A stretch of 9,538 nucleotides of DNA from CAVTPU01 sp963736695 (GCA_963736695.1 CAVTPU010000002.1:1-9538), one strand, 5' to 3'. Positions 1 through 7,721 are shown, counted from the first letter of the stretch. Translations and numbers: made by a program. The notes: generated by a model from the sequence alone, not told the origin.

Positions 1-15
1 AGCGGCGACGCCAGA

Positions 16-1299
16 TCAGTTCGCTGAAGTCGGTGACGGTGCCCGAGCATCATCGGCGGGTCGCGACTGAACGGCCGGCTCGTGTCCGGCCGCGTCAAGC
101 AGAACTTGTTCGAACTGCGAGAATAGAAGATCGCGGTCGAACCGGGTCTCCGCCAAGCGTAGTGCTGCCAACCGAGCCGACCCTGTTTGTGTTGGGTCGG
201 ACAGGAAGCGTCCCACCATTGCCGCCGCAGCCGTTGGATCTGTGGCTGGAAGCACAAGGCCGCATCCCGTTTCGCGAATGGTGTCGGCGATCCAACCTTC
301 GTGATTGACCGCGATTGGTCGCCCAGCAGCCAGACCGTCGAAGATCTTGTTTGCCGAGTTGGCGTGGAGTGCTGGGTCGTCGCGAACTGTGGAGACGGCC
401 AGGTCGCAGGCGCCGAAGAGCGCGATCACCTCTGACTTTGGCATCTGATTTAGTAAGAACAGGTTACGATCCAGAACTCCGAGCTCAGCCGCCAAGTCCC
501 GAACTCGATGTCGTTCTGGACCATCTCCAACGATGGCGAACACGATGTGTGGATATCTCTCACGTGCTGACGCGGCAACTCTGACCAGATACTCGACGTG
601 ATTGACATAGCCGATCGAGCCGGCGTAGAGCACCAACGGCCGCTGGCCCAGACGAGGCATGCAGTCCCGCAATCGGGCGCCGGACAGATCCGCGTTGGCG
701 AAAAGCGACCGATCGCAACCGTTCGGCACTACCGAGATCTGCACGCCTGGGAAACGCCGTTCGATGCTATCCGCCATCCCTGGTGAGAGAGCGATAATGT
801 GGCGTGCGGTGTGGTATGCCCACGACTCCAGTCGGCGGGCCGCCCACACGGATGCGGGGGAACGGAGGCATCCGAGGGCGATCGGCACTTCCGGCCAGAC
901 ATCGCGAACCTCTAATACCATCGGCACCCGATGACGCCGCGCCGAATACGCGGCCGGGATCGCGATGGTCAACGGGGTACTTGTCGCGACCACAAGGTCC
1001 TGAGGAAGGGTTGCGGCGCGAGCGGCGGAAATCCACGCGAAGCGAAGGAACGCCCGGATCCTTTCGGCGTATGACATGGCTCCCCGGTAAGGAACCGCTG
1101 CCCAGTGCACGGTGGCGCCTGACTCCACAGATGTTCGCCAGGAACCTAGCGGAGAGTCTCCGGGCTCGATGTCACTGGTGACGACGTGGACATCGTGCCC
1201 GTTCGCCACCAGACGGCGAGCAAACTCAAAAGACCGGCTGCCGCCTGCCATCTCCGGGGTTCGGTAGTACTGATGCAGATAGACGATTCTCACGGTCAC
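16..1299 (-). CDS. GT4-family glycosyltransferase (WbuB/WcaI-like), polysaccharide repeat-unit assembly
   Basis: Predicted cytosolic GT-B-fold glycosyltransferase, 427 aa, a usual length for family GT4. The N-terminal domain opens with HQYYRTPEMAGGSRSFEFARR (about 9-29), the acceptor-side signature of WbuB/WcaI-like enzymes, followed by EVRDVWPE (130-137). The donor-binding C-terminal domain shows ALSPGM (170-175), VVPNGCD (190-196), LYAGSIG (224-230), IVGDGPER (256-263) and SANKIFDGLAAGRP (315-328), the usual nucleotide-sugar-binding region. It should transfer a sugar from a nucleotide donor to a lipid-linked intermediate; the sugar cannot be read from sequence, although related WbuB proteins act on N-acetyl-fucosamine-type residues. 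GTG start chosen: AGGA lies 8 nt upstream, and the motif starts at residue 9. A second GTG two codons later is possible. It follows the acyltransferase by 28 bp and is the last operon gene in view. Codon 282 is TTA (454-456), rare in high-GC genomes. Family call firm; sugar specificity unknown. Confidence 0.93.
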   Translation of the reverse strand: MTVRIVYLHQYYRTPEMAGGSRSFEFARRLVANGHDVHVVTSDIEPGDSPLGSWRTSVESGATVHWAAVPYRGAMSYAERIRAFLRFAWISAARAATLPQDLVVATSTPLTIAIPAAYSARRHRVPMVLEVRDVWPEVPIALGCLRSPASVWAARRLESWAYHTARHIIALSPGMADSIERRFPGVQISVVPNGCDRSLFANADLSGARLRDCMPRLGQRPLVLYAGSIGYVNHVEYLVRVAASARERYPHIVFAIVGDGPERHRVRDLAAELGVLDRNLFLLNQMPKSEVIALFGACDLAVSTVRDDPALHANSANKIFDGLAAGRPIAVNHEGWIADTIRETGCGLVLPATDPTAAAAMVGRFLSDPTQTGSARLAALRLAETRFDRDLLFSQFEQVLLDAAGHEPAVQSRPADDARAPSPTSAN

Positions 1300-1327
1300 A
1301 CTTTCTGTCCTAGTCGAGTGGAGTTTC

Positions 1328-3541
1328 TTACTTCGCGAGGGCCCGATCGATTGCGTGCGCGAGACGAGGGGCCAGGGTCGCCGCGTATGTGGCGCTCAGG
1401 TGGTTGGTGTCTCGGTATACGAGTACCCCGCCGATGACTGCTGCACACATGTCCATTGGGCAGATCGCATCGTTGAGGTTGACGAGGCTGACCGCGGGGA
1501 TTCCAGCGGCAGAGGTCGTCTGGCGTTCTCCGATGCCGGCCAGTGCCGTGTCGCGGTTGACAGCGCACTTCGTCATTCGTTGTGGGTATTGCGAAACGCA
1601 CTCTGCAATGTCGATTCCCGGCCGCGGTGTGTCCCGGAGCACCACCGTGCGGATCCCCGCGGCTCCGAGACTCGACCAGATTGAGCGCATACCCGATCCG
1701 AGGACCTCAAGGCTCGCGGCGGGCCCCAACGCTCGACCTTCCTCCATCGCGAGATAGAGCGAATTGCTAGTTACCACGAGATTCGGGCGGCCGGCGCCGA
1801 GTAGCCGGCTCAGAACGGCTTTGTTCCAGGAGGTGCAGGAGACATACGCACGTCCGTCGCTCTGCACCTGGCTGTTCAGGAACGGGCAGGCGGATTTGGT
1901 GTAGATGACAATCTTCCAACCCCTTGCCAAAGCTATCGCCTGCAGAGCCGGAGCCCACTGCGCGGCGTGGGAGTCACCCACCAACGCGACTGTGAAAGAC
2001 CCCGCAGGATCGCCATATGTGCAGGCTCGTGGCTCGGTTTCCGTTCCGCTCGCATGGCAGCCATCTCGATACAGGTCGGGCAGATCATCGCGGGCGCTCA
2101 GCGGATCAGGAACGAACGTGCCGGGTTTATCAATGGCGGCACCTTTGGAGTCGCCGCGTGGCAGATCGCCAAGGACGGCTGCGCCCAATCGTGGCGCACT
2201 CGGATCCGACGATGCTGCGAGTCCGACGCTCGCGATGGCAGCCGGACTCGGCCGCGCCGTACGAGGTTGTGAAGCGGTGTATTGAAAGACTAGCCCTGCG
2301 ACGACGGGGACGGCGGTGCATATCAAACCCAGGCGAATCGCACGGCCAGGCGAGCGTCGGATTCTTGTGGCGAAGCGAAATGGATTCTCCACAAACCGGT
2401 ATGTGAGGTACGCGGGCACTGCGGAACAGCACACGACGGCCAAAGACTGATAGCTCCGCGATTCTCCGAACGCGGCCTTCGAGATGATCAGTAGCGGCCA
2501 ATGCCACAAATAGAGCGAGTAAGACAGTGCTCCAACAACCAGCATGGGACGTGTGCCTAGCGCGAATACCGGGCCGAGTCGACCGGCCGCCGGTCCAGCC
2601 GCGATGACTGCGGCGGCGCCGACGGTAGGAAGAAGACCGACGTAGCCGGGGAATGGCATGCTCCGGTTGAGAATGAACAAGGACGCCACGACCGCGGTGA
2701 AACCAGCCCATCCGATGGCGATGGCCCACGTCCGGGGGAAACGAATCAGACTTCTCGCACCGATCGCCACGCTGGCGCCGAGCGCCAGCTCCCAAACCCG
2801 AGTTGTAGTGTGGAAGTATGCCCAGCCATTGCTACCACTGCTGAGATAGATGGACCACGCGAGCGACGGGACTGCGATCGCCAGCGTCGTGAACATGAGC
2901 GGACCCCGTAGTCCCCCACCAGATCTGCGATAGCGGTGAATCACAAAGACAGTGAGCATGATGAGAGCTGGCCAGGCGAGATAGAACTGCTCCTCGACGG
3001 CAAGCGACCAGAAATGCTGCACGACGCTCGGCGCCTGGTCCGACGCCAGATAGTCCACGGAACGTTCGGCCAGCCGCCAGTTGATTGCATACAGGCCACA
3101 GCTGACGATGTCCCACCCAGTCTCAGCCCAGCGGATTCTTGGAAGGAAGAAGTAACTCAGCGCGATGGTGGTAGATAGCACTACTGCGGCGCCGGGTAGC
3201 AGCCTCTTGGCTCGCCTGCCATAGAAACCGACGAGCGAGAGTCGGCCAGTCTTCTCGATCTCAGTGACGATCAGCCGGGTGATCAGGTAGCCAGAAATGA
3301 CAAAGAAGATGTCGACCCCGACGAACCCTCCGGGCAGCGCTGCCACCTCACCGTGCCAGAGGAGCACGGCCAGCACCGCGACTGCTCGCAGCCCCTCGAC
3401 GTCGCCACGGAAGTCGAGGTGTTTCGTCAGGCCACCAGGCGGGTCGACGTGGCCGTGCCTGGGGGCGGGGGATCGGAGCGACACTCCAGTCGTTGAAGGT
3501 GCATTCCACTGGTCTGAAGCCACCTGTGCCGGCTGCGTCAT
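1328..3541 (-). CDS. OafA/YrhL-type O-acyltransferase with C-terminal SGNH domain
   Basis: Integral membrane acyltransferase of the acyltransferase-3 family fused to an extracytoplasmic SGNH-hydrolase-like domain, 737 aa, normal for the fused OafA class. After a ~40-residue cytosolic tail come RGDVEGLRAVAVLAVLLWH (45-63, catalytic-type His63), GGFVGVDIFFVISGYLIT (71-88), FYGRRAKRLLP (107-116), QHFWSLAVEEQFYLAWP (175-191), YLWHWPL (344-350) and VENPF (384-388), spread over about ten hydrophobic helices ending near 421. The SGNH part starts near 515: VALVGDSHAAQW (518-529, nucleophile Ser524) and DTNHLS (711-716, Asp711/His714). Such proteins pass an acyl group, usually acetyl, across the membrane and place it on a sugar, here presumably the repeat unit or polymer. 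Start: ATG at 3541 has GGAGG 9 nt upstream; a TTG six codons earlier (3559) would put that site inside the gene. The gene lies between polymerase and GT4. Function firm as a class; acceptor unknown. Confidence 0.94.
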   Translation of the reverse strand: MTQPAQVASDQWNAPSTTGVSLRSPAPRHGHVDPPGGLTKHLDFRGDVEGLRAVAVLAVLLWHGEVAALPGGFVGVDIFFVISGYLITRLIVTEIEKTGRLSLVGFYGRRAKRLLPGAAVVLSTTIALSYFFLPRIRWAETGWDIVSCGLYAINWRLAERSVDYLASDQAPSVVQHFWSLAVEEQFYLAWPALIMLTVFVIHRYRRSGGGLRGPLMFTTLAIAVPSLAWSIYLSSGSNGWAYFHTTTRVWELALGASVAIGARSLIRFPRTWAIAIGWAGFTAVVASLFILNRSMPFPGYVGLLPTVGAAAVIAAGPAAGRLGPVFALGTRPMLVVGALSYSLYLWHWPLLIISKAAFGESRSYQSLAVVCCSAVPAYLTYRFVENPFRFATRIRRSPGRAIRLGLICTAVPVVAGLVFQYTASQPRTARPSPAAIASVGLAASSDPSAPRLGAAVLGDLPRGDSKGAAIDKPGTFVPDPLSARDDLPDLYRDGCHASGTETEPRACTYGDPAGSFTVALVGDSHAAQWAPALQAIALARGWKIVIYTKSACPFLNSQVQSDGRAYVSCTSWNKAVLSRLLGAGRPNLVVTSNSLYLAMEEGRALGPAASLEVLGSGMRSIWSSLGAAGIRTVVLRDTPRPGIDIAECVSQYPQRMTKCAVNRDTALAGIGERQTTSAAGIPAVSLVNLNDAICPMDMCAAVIGGVLVYRDTNHLSATYAATLAPRLAHAIDRALAK

Positions 3542-3550
3542 CCTAAAATA

Positions 3551-3555
3551 CCTCC
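3551..3555 (-). promoter_or_regulatory. Shine-Dalgarno site of the acyltransferase gene
   Basis: The minus strand reads GGAGG here, 9 nt before the ATG at 3541. This is the strongest ribosome binding site in the window and decides the start: the upstream in-frame TTG (3557-3559) directly abuts and overlaps this stretch and is unlikely to be used. Confidence 0.75.
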
Positions 3556-3591
3556 ACAATGGAACTAGTTAGGCCAAGCCTCTAGCTGGCT

Positions 3592-3617
3592 GCGCGTGTC
3601 GCAAAAACGCCACGCGC
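3592..3617. repeat. Intergenic 7-bp inverted repeat (possible hairpin) between polymerase and acyltransferase genes
   Basis: GCGCGTG (3592-3598) and CACGCGC (3611-3617) are perfect inverted copies around a 12-nt A-rich loop. They sit 9 nt after the polymerase stop codon in the 85-bp gap. No U-run follows on the minus strand, so it is not a standard intrinsic terminator. It could stabilise or process the mRNA between the two cistrons, or be a chance product of a GC-rich spacer. I saw no convincing promoter in the gap. Confidence 0.4.
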
Positions 3618-3626
3618 GGCGAGGCG

Positions 3627-5156
3627 TCAGTGCCTGCTTTGAGCCATGACTCGACTGTCGCGCGGAATAGCTGTGGATCTGGAACGGGTCGGTATGTTGT
3701 TGATAGTTCGAGGGGTGGCTCCTGGGCCGGTATCGATACCGGGCGAGCATTTCTGTCGACCGCAAGGTCTGTCGGTGGATATCAGAAGTATGGAAGCGAC
3801 GGCGAGCGTGAGCGAAGCCAGAATCAGCGGGAGACGCAGGAGCATGCGGGCGCTGTAGGTGTGGGTACCCGACCAGACGAGATCCGGCACACCAGCGCAC
3901 AGCATGACTGCGATGGCCACAGCGAACAGACGTGTGGTGTTCGATGTTATCCGGAGGCAAAGGGTCATCACCCGGTCGAGAAGTGGGATCGCGAATCCGA
4001 TAATTGGCACCATGAGGAACAGTCCCAGGTAGCCGAAGTCGTAAAGCCACTCACCAAGAATCGACGAGGCGTCGGAATAACCCGTTCCGAACTTGGTGGG
4101 CGCGGTGATCAGGCTGATTTCGTAACCAAGCGCGAGGGGCTTGTCTGGCCACAACCAGTCCGGTACGAACATTGCGGGAACGCTGAGAAAGTTGCGCCCG
4201 CCCGACGGTGCGAACCCGCCGGTCTGATATGCGTGCAGCAGCTCTGCGAACGCTTGCGGTGGGCGAAACGCGGACTCCAGGCCGGTGCGCCCCACAGAGC
4301 TGCCGTTGGCCAACGTGTCGATGTATGCCAGCCGTTCCTGGGCCATCCAGGAGAGCACTGGAGTGGTCGAAACGATCACCGCGACCTTGACGAGCATGGT
4401 GCGCAAGCGCAGCGCGTAGATGCTCGCGAGGGCAAGTCCCAATACAGCGATGTGCAACCGGCCGGTCCCAGGGTGAACGTAACGCACGTACAGGCCGAGG
4501 AGGGCTATCACTCCAACGGTCTGAACGGACATCAGCCGCGCCCGTTTATGTAGGACGAACGCTGCGGTTGTCAGCACCGTGCCCGAGAATGCCGAACCGG
4601 CGGCTAGTCCTTGCAACAGGTGCGAATGCTCCGGAAACTGCGCCTTCCATAACATGCCTAACGCGAACATGGCGAGGCCTGCCGCAGCAACCATCCCGTG
4701 TGCCTTGTCGGACAGTGGCGTGGCTTGCGAGACCCAACTCGGACGGTTTGCCGGCCGCCGCCAAAAACCGAAGAAGACTGCCAACTGGGTGGCCAGCCCG
4801 ATGACCAGGGAGAGCTGGATCCACTGCTGTGTGTAGCTTGTCGCGAGAAGTGCGTGATAGACGCCGCCTATCCCGAAGAAGATCGAGAACGCGAATCCGA
4901 AGACACTCTGCGGAGTGAACATCGGCCCGCCGTGCCCGAGGAAGACGCGAGTGCCGAGACACCAGCTGAGGACTCCCAACGTCCCAGTCGTCCAGCGATC
5001 GTGTGTCCCGATCTGCGGAAGCACGGCGAAGGCGCCAATTGTCAGCGCTAGCCAGGCGGCTAGCTCAACAATCCCCCACTGGCTGCGGCTGCGGTTTTCG
5101 CGAACCTCACTGGGATTGTCGCGTGTCACCTGTGAGGCACTCGTTGGCGAGGACAT
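3627..5156 (-). CDS. Wzy-like oligosaccharide repeat-unit polymerase (O-antigen polymerase family)
   Basis: Polytopic membrane protein of 509 aa with roughly ten to twelve hydrophobic segments; family members diverge strongly, so topology and motif carry the call. A cytosolic N-terminus (1-27) precedes helices from about 28. Around 226-233 lies YVHPGTGRL. The large extracytoplasmic loop (about 270-370) contains RPPQAF (298-303), FVPDWLWPDKP (330-340), a form of the PRxxWPDKP stretch common in Wzy proteins, and FGTGYSDASSILGEWLYDFG (356-375). It should link flipped lipid-linked repeat units outside the membrane. The last ~45 residues are hydrophilic and variable. Start: ATG at 5156 preferred because GGTGA lies 5 nt upstream; a GTG at 5165 three codons earlier overlaps the flippase stop as GTGA but has no ribosome site. 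Position directly after the flippase supports the role. An O-antigen ligase is the alternative; the adjacent flippase and kinase favour polymerase. Confidence 0.85.
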   Translation of the reverse strand: MSSPTSASQVTRDNPSEVRENRSRSQWGIVELAAWLALTIGAFAVLPQIGTHDRWTTGTLGVLSWCLGTRVFLGHGGPMFTPQSVFGFAFSIFFGIGGVYHALLATSYTQQWIQLSLVIGLATQLAVFFGFWRRPANRPSWVSQATPLSDKAHGMVAAAGLAMFALGMLWKAQFPEHSHLLQGLAAGSAFSGTVLTTAAFVLHKRARLMSVQTVGVIALLGLYVRYVHPGTGRLHIAVLGLALASIYALRLRTMLVKVAVIVSTTPVLSWMAQERLAYIDTLANGSSVGRTGLESAFRPPQAFAELLHAYQTGGFAPSGGRNFLSVPAMFVPDWLWPDKPLALGYEISLITAPTKFGTGYSDASSILGEWLYDFGYLGLFLMVPIIGFAIPLLDRVMTLCLRITSNTTRLFAVAIAVMLCAGVPDLVWSGTHTYSARMLLRLPLILASLTLAVASILLISTDRPCGRQKCSPGIDTGPGATPRTINNIPTRSRSTAIPRDSRVMAQSRH

Positions 5157-5161
5157 TTCAA

Positions 5162-5166
5162 TCACC
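5162..5166 (-). promoter_or_regulatory. Ribosome binding site of the polymerase gene, embedded in the flippase stop codon
   Basis: The minus strand reads GGTGA, 5 nt before the ATG at 5156. Its TGA is the flippase stop codon, so ribosomes ending the flippase sit on the polymerase start site. This suggests translational coupling of the two membrane proteins. Confidence 0.55.
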
Positions 5167-6493
5167 GAAGATCATCGACGTTGGGTTCGGCAGTCGGGGC
5201 AGGAACGGTCGGCACGGCTGTCGACGCGCGGAGCAGCGCTACCGCGAGGATGGCGCCAAGCGCGTATGCGCCAGCGGAGCCCATCGCCGCACCCATCGCT
5301 CCATACCGGGGAATGAGGACAATGTAGGCGGCCAGAGCCACAATCATTGCGGGGACGTCGGCGGCGATAGCGCCCCGGGCTTGCGTTGCTGCCACGCTAA
5401 GGCCTATCGCGACCCGACTAATGGCATAACAAACGGTACCTGCTGCGAGCGGTGGGAGTAGCTGGACGGAGTCGCGGAACTCGGCTCCGAAGACGGGAAC
5501 CACAAGCAGGTTCCCCGCGAGCAGCAGGGCGAGTGCGGCGGCCACGCCATAAGCGGCGGCACCGAGCAGAGGTCCGGCGCGACGCAGTTCGCCCGCGAGG
5601 AATTGCTGATGCCAGCGCGGTGACTGAGCGTCTATCCATGACTGTACGGGCCATATCGCGAACTCCGCGACAGTGGCGACCACGATGTAGAGACCGAGTT
5701 GATCGTAGGAACCCAACCAGGGTAGTAGTAAGCGGTCGGCGCGGAGCATTACCATGCTGGCTACGGCAGCCGGTAGTAGTCGTAGGCCGAGTCGACGTGC
5801 TGGGCTGAGACCATGCGTTGGCTCCAGCTCGAACGGCCGGCGTCGCAGTATCATCCACGCGAGCGCAGGACCCGAGCCAAGAGCGAGGCCGTAGACAAGG
5901 AGCCAGATGGTGGGGGAGTCGGTGCCGGCGACTGTGAGCACCGTCGTGGCGGCGACGAGGAGGATTTGGGCCGTGAACGTCGCGGTGACGTAGGGCCGGA
6001 CATCCCCGGAGGCCGCCGCGCCGGTTCTCAGCGACGCTGTCGCAACGAGAACGATGGTGGTGAGTGCGAAGGCGGCGACGGTCAGCAGCCCGCCCCCCGA
6101 CCACCGGCCGCCAATTGTGTGCACGATGGGGGCCGCAATCAACAGGACCGCCACCGCCGACGGTGCCATGAGACGCAAGGTGTCGGCCGAGGTGCCGCGC
6201 ACGCTTCGTCCAATAGGAACTGTCGCTGGATAGGACCTGTCCGTGCCGGCGACCGCGAGCATGTTCGCCAGATAGGTGACCTGCAAAAGCAGCGCGAGCA
6301 TTCCGCGCCCGTCAAGTCCCATCGAACGTGCGGCCAACGCGTTGATGATGAGGCTGGCTGCGCCGACGATCAGCTGCGCGAGGACGAGGCGGCCAGCGAT
6401 CGCGAAGGAGGACAACCGGATCGACCGCCGTGACCGCAGGGTTACGGCGGCGGCCGCACCGGACACCGGGACTTCCGGCTGAGGCGCGGTCAT
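5162..6493 (-). CDS. Wzx-like lipid-linked oligosaccharide flippase (MOP/MATE superfamily)
   Basis: Membrane protein of 443 aa with about twelve hydrophobic helices in two bundles, the usual size and layout of polysaccharide flippases. The first bundle begins after a 25-residue cytosolic tail: FAIAGRLVLAQLIVGAASLI (30-49), then ARSMGLDGRG (55-64), typical of the first loop of this family (xGxxxyG-like). The second begins near GLRLLPAAVASMVMLRADR (236-254) with LGSYDQLGLYIVVATVAEF (260-278), where family members have a conserved G-x-Y/L-G-L-Y pattern. RYGAMGAAMGSAGAYALG (396-413) is the usual late-helix signature. It should move undecaprenyl-linked repeat units to the outer face. The start is the ATG at 6493: the open frame continues upstream only through arginine/proline-rich shadow sequence inside the aminotransferase gene. 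No clear ribosome site precedes it; it may rely on coupling from upstream. Codon 255 is TTA (5729-5731). Confidence 0.88.
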   Translation of the reverse strand: MTAPQPEVPVSGAAAAVTLRSRRSIRLSSFAIAGRLVLAQLIVGAASLIINALAARSMGLDGRGMLALLLQVTYLANMLAVAGTDRSYPATVPIGRSVRGTSADTLRLMAPSAVAVLLIAAPIVHTIGGRWSGGGLLTVAAFALTTIVLVATASLRTGAAASGDVRPYVTATFTAQILLVAATTVLTVAGTDSPTIWLLVYGLALGSGPALAWMILRRRPFELEPTHGLSPARRLGLRLLPAAVASMVMLRADRLLLPWLGSYDQLGLYIVVATVAEFAIWPVQSWIDAQSPRWHQQFLAGELRRAGPLLGAAAYGVAAALALLLAGNLLVVPVFGAEFRDSVQLLPPLAAGTVCYAISRVAIGLSVAATQARGAIAADVPAMIVALAAYIVLIPRYGAMGAAMGSAGAYALGAILAVALLRASTAVPTVPAPTAEPNVDDLR

Positions 6494-6528
6494 CGGCCTA
6501 TCGCCGCGTGGGCCAGGCGGACGGTCAT
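6490..6528 (-). other. Possible 12-codon mini-ORF linking aminotransferase and flippase
   Basis: The minus strand holds ATG plus 11 codons plus TGA (peptide MTVRLAHAAIGR) spanning exactly the gap between the two genes. Its ATG overlaps the aminotransferase stop as ATGA (6525-6528), and its stop overlaps the flippase start as ATGA (6490-6493). The flippase has no good ribosome site of its own, so this could relay terminating ribosomes. It could equally be chance, since ATGA overlaps are frequent in such operons. I do not claim a functional peptide. Confidence 0.3.
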
Positions 6529-7658
6529 GATCGGGCTTCCAGGAAAGCGACGATGGTCTCGGCAACGAGATCGATCTGTGTCGCCGACAGTGACGAGCCG
6601 CTGGGCAGAGTGAGGCCGCGGGCGAAGAGTGCGTCTGCCGCGCCGGTGATCGCCGCACCCGCGTCGGCATGCACCGGCTGTCGGTGCATGGGCTTCCACA
6701 GTGGACGCGTCTCGATGTCCTGGGTTCCCAGCGCCTTGGCGAGGTCGGCGGCGCACCAGCCGGCCTCGTCGGGGTCGACGACGATGGCGGTGAGCCAGCA
6801 GTTCGACTCTTGATCGTCGTCACCGAGCAGTCGCACGCCGGTCGCCCGGGTGAAGAGCTTGGCATAGCGGTCGCGCAGTTGGCGCCGCCGCTCGATCATT
6901 TCGGCGAGGCGTCGCAACTGCGCCCGACCGACCGCCGCGAGCAGGTTGCTCAGCCGATAGTTGAACCCGATGTCGGTGTGTTCATAGTGGACGACAGGCT
7001 GGCGGGCCTGGGTCGCCAGATAGCGGCAGCGTTCCACCAGGTCTGCGTCGTTGGAGACGAGCATCCCGCCACCGGAGGTCGTCATGATTTTGTTGCCGTT
7101 GAAGGAGAACACCCCGGCGCGGCCGAACGAACCGGCTGGCCGTCCGTGCCATGACGCGCCGAGCGATTCGGCCGCGTCCTCAATGACCGGTACGCCGTGC
7201 TCGGCGCACACCGGCAATAGTGCGCCATAGTCGGCGCAGACACCGAGGAGGTCGACCGGGATGACCGCTCCGACGTCGTGGCCGGCGGCGATCAGTCGGG
7301 TGAGAACGTCGTCAAGCAGCGCCACGTCGAGGTTGCCATCGGAGAGCTGACAGTCCACGAAGAACGGTCGGGCGCCCGTGTAGTGCACGGCGTTCGCGGT
7401 CGCCGCGAATGTCATGGTCGGCACGATCACGGTCTGGCCCGGGCCGACTCCGGTGGCGAGCAGGGCCAGGTGCAGGGCGGCGGTGCCGGAGCTGAGCGCG
7501 ACGGCGTGCGTGGTGTCGGACCAGTCCGACAGCTCCGCCTCGAAGGCCGAGACGTGCGGACCCAGCGGCGCGACCCAACCGGAGCGGACCGCGTCGAGAA
7601 GGAACTCTTCTTCAAGCGCTCCGACGTCGGGGGCGGAGAGATAGATCCGGCCGGTCAT
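6525..7658 (-). CDS. PLP-dependent sugar aminotransferase, DegT/DnrJ/EryC1/StrS family (PglE-like)
   Basis: Cytosolic PLP enzyme of 377 aa, the usual family size. It should move an amino group, normally from glutamate, to a keto-deoxy sugar nucleotide. Visible motifs: SGTAAL (57-62, PLP phosphate binding), PTMTFAATANAV (80-91), PVDLLG (134-139), PVIEDAAESLGA (157-168, Asp161 facing the PLP ring), FSFNGNKIMTTSGGGML (184-200, Schiff-base Lys190), and GFNYRLSNLLAAVGRAQL (231-248). The sequence around Lys190 closely follows UDP-4-keto sugar aminotransferases of the PglE type, which make bacillosamine-like amino sugars; that substrate is inference, as no partner dehydratase or acetyltransferase is in the window. 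ATG start at 7658 begins right before the family's N-terminal IYLSAPDVG; the ribosome site is weak (CAGG, 9 nt). It is first in the five-gene minus-strand operon, 90 bp from the divergent phosphatase gene. Confidence 0.94.
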   Translation of the reverse strand: MTGRIYLSAPDVGALEEEFLLDAVRSGWVAPLGPHVSAFEAELSDWSDTTHAVALSSGTAALHLALLATGVGPGQTVIVPTMTFAATANAVHYTGARPFFVDCQLSDGNLDVALLDDVLTRLIAAGHDVGAVIPVDLLGVCADYGALLPVCAEHGVPVIEDAAESLGASWHGRPAGSFGRAGVFSFNGNKIMTTSGGGMLVSNDADLVERCRYLATQARQPVVHYEHTDIGFNYRLSNLLAAVGRAQLRRLAEMIERRRQLRDRYAKLFTRATGVRLLGDDDQESNCWLTAIVVDPDEAGWCAADLAKALGTQDIETRPLWKPMHRQPVHADAGAAITGAADALFARGLTLPSGSSLSATQIDLVAETIVAFLEARS

Positions 7659-7691
7659 CAGCGCGCGCCTGAGGGGTGCGGAGGAGACGAC

Positions 7692-7721
7692 TTTCTATGC
7701 TGACGGGGAAGAGGACCACAA
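7692..7721 (-). promoter_or_regulatory. Candidate sigma-70-type promoter for the minus-strand operon
   Basis: In the 90-bp divergent spacer the minus strand has TTGTGG (7716-7721) and TAGAAA (7692-7697) separated by 18 nt, a partial match to the -35/-10 consensus. Transcription would start about 25 nt before the aminotransferase ATG. The spacer must hold promoters or read-through for both directions, but the match is modest. On the plus strand a TATGCT (7696-7701) overlaps it without a clear -35 box. Confidence 0.3.

Noticed and set aside
3542..3559. TTG start for the acyltransferase, six codons upstream
   Set aside because: The GGAGG ribosome site would lie inside the coding region; it fits the ATG at 3541.
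3630..4553. 307-codon open frame on the plus strand opposite the polymerase gene
   Set aside because: It has no recognisable domain, is rich in Arg/Gly/His as expected for an antisense shadow of GC-rich coding DNA, and the opposite strand encodes a clear membrane protein with Wzy motifs.
6494..6865. 124-codon upstream extension of the flippase frame
   Set aside because: It lies inside the well-supported aminotransferase gene in another frame and reads as Ser/Arg/Pro-rich sequence; flippase similarity begins only after the ATG at 6493.
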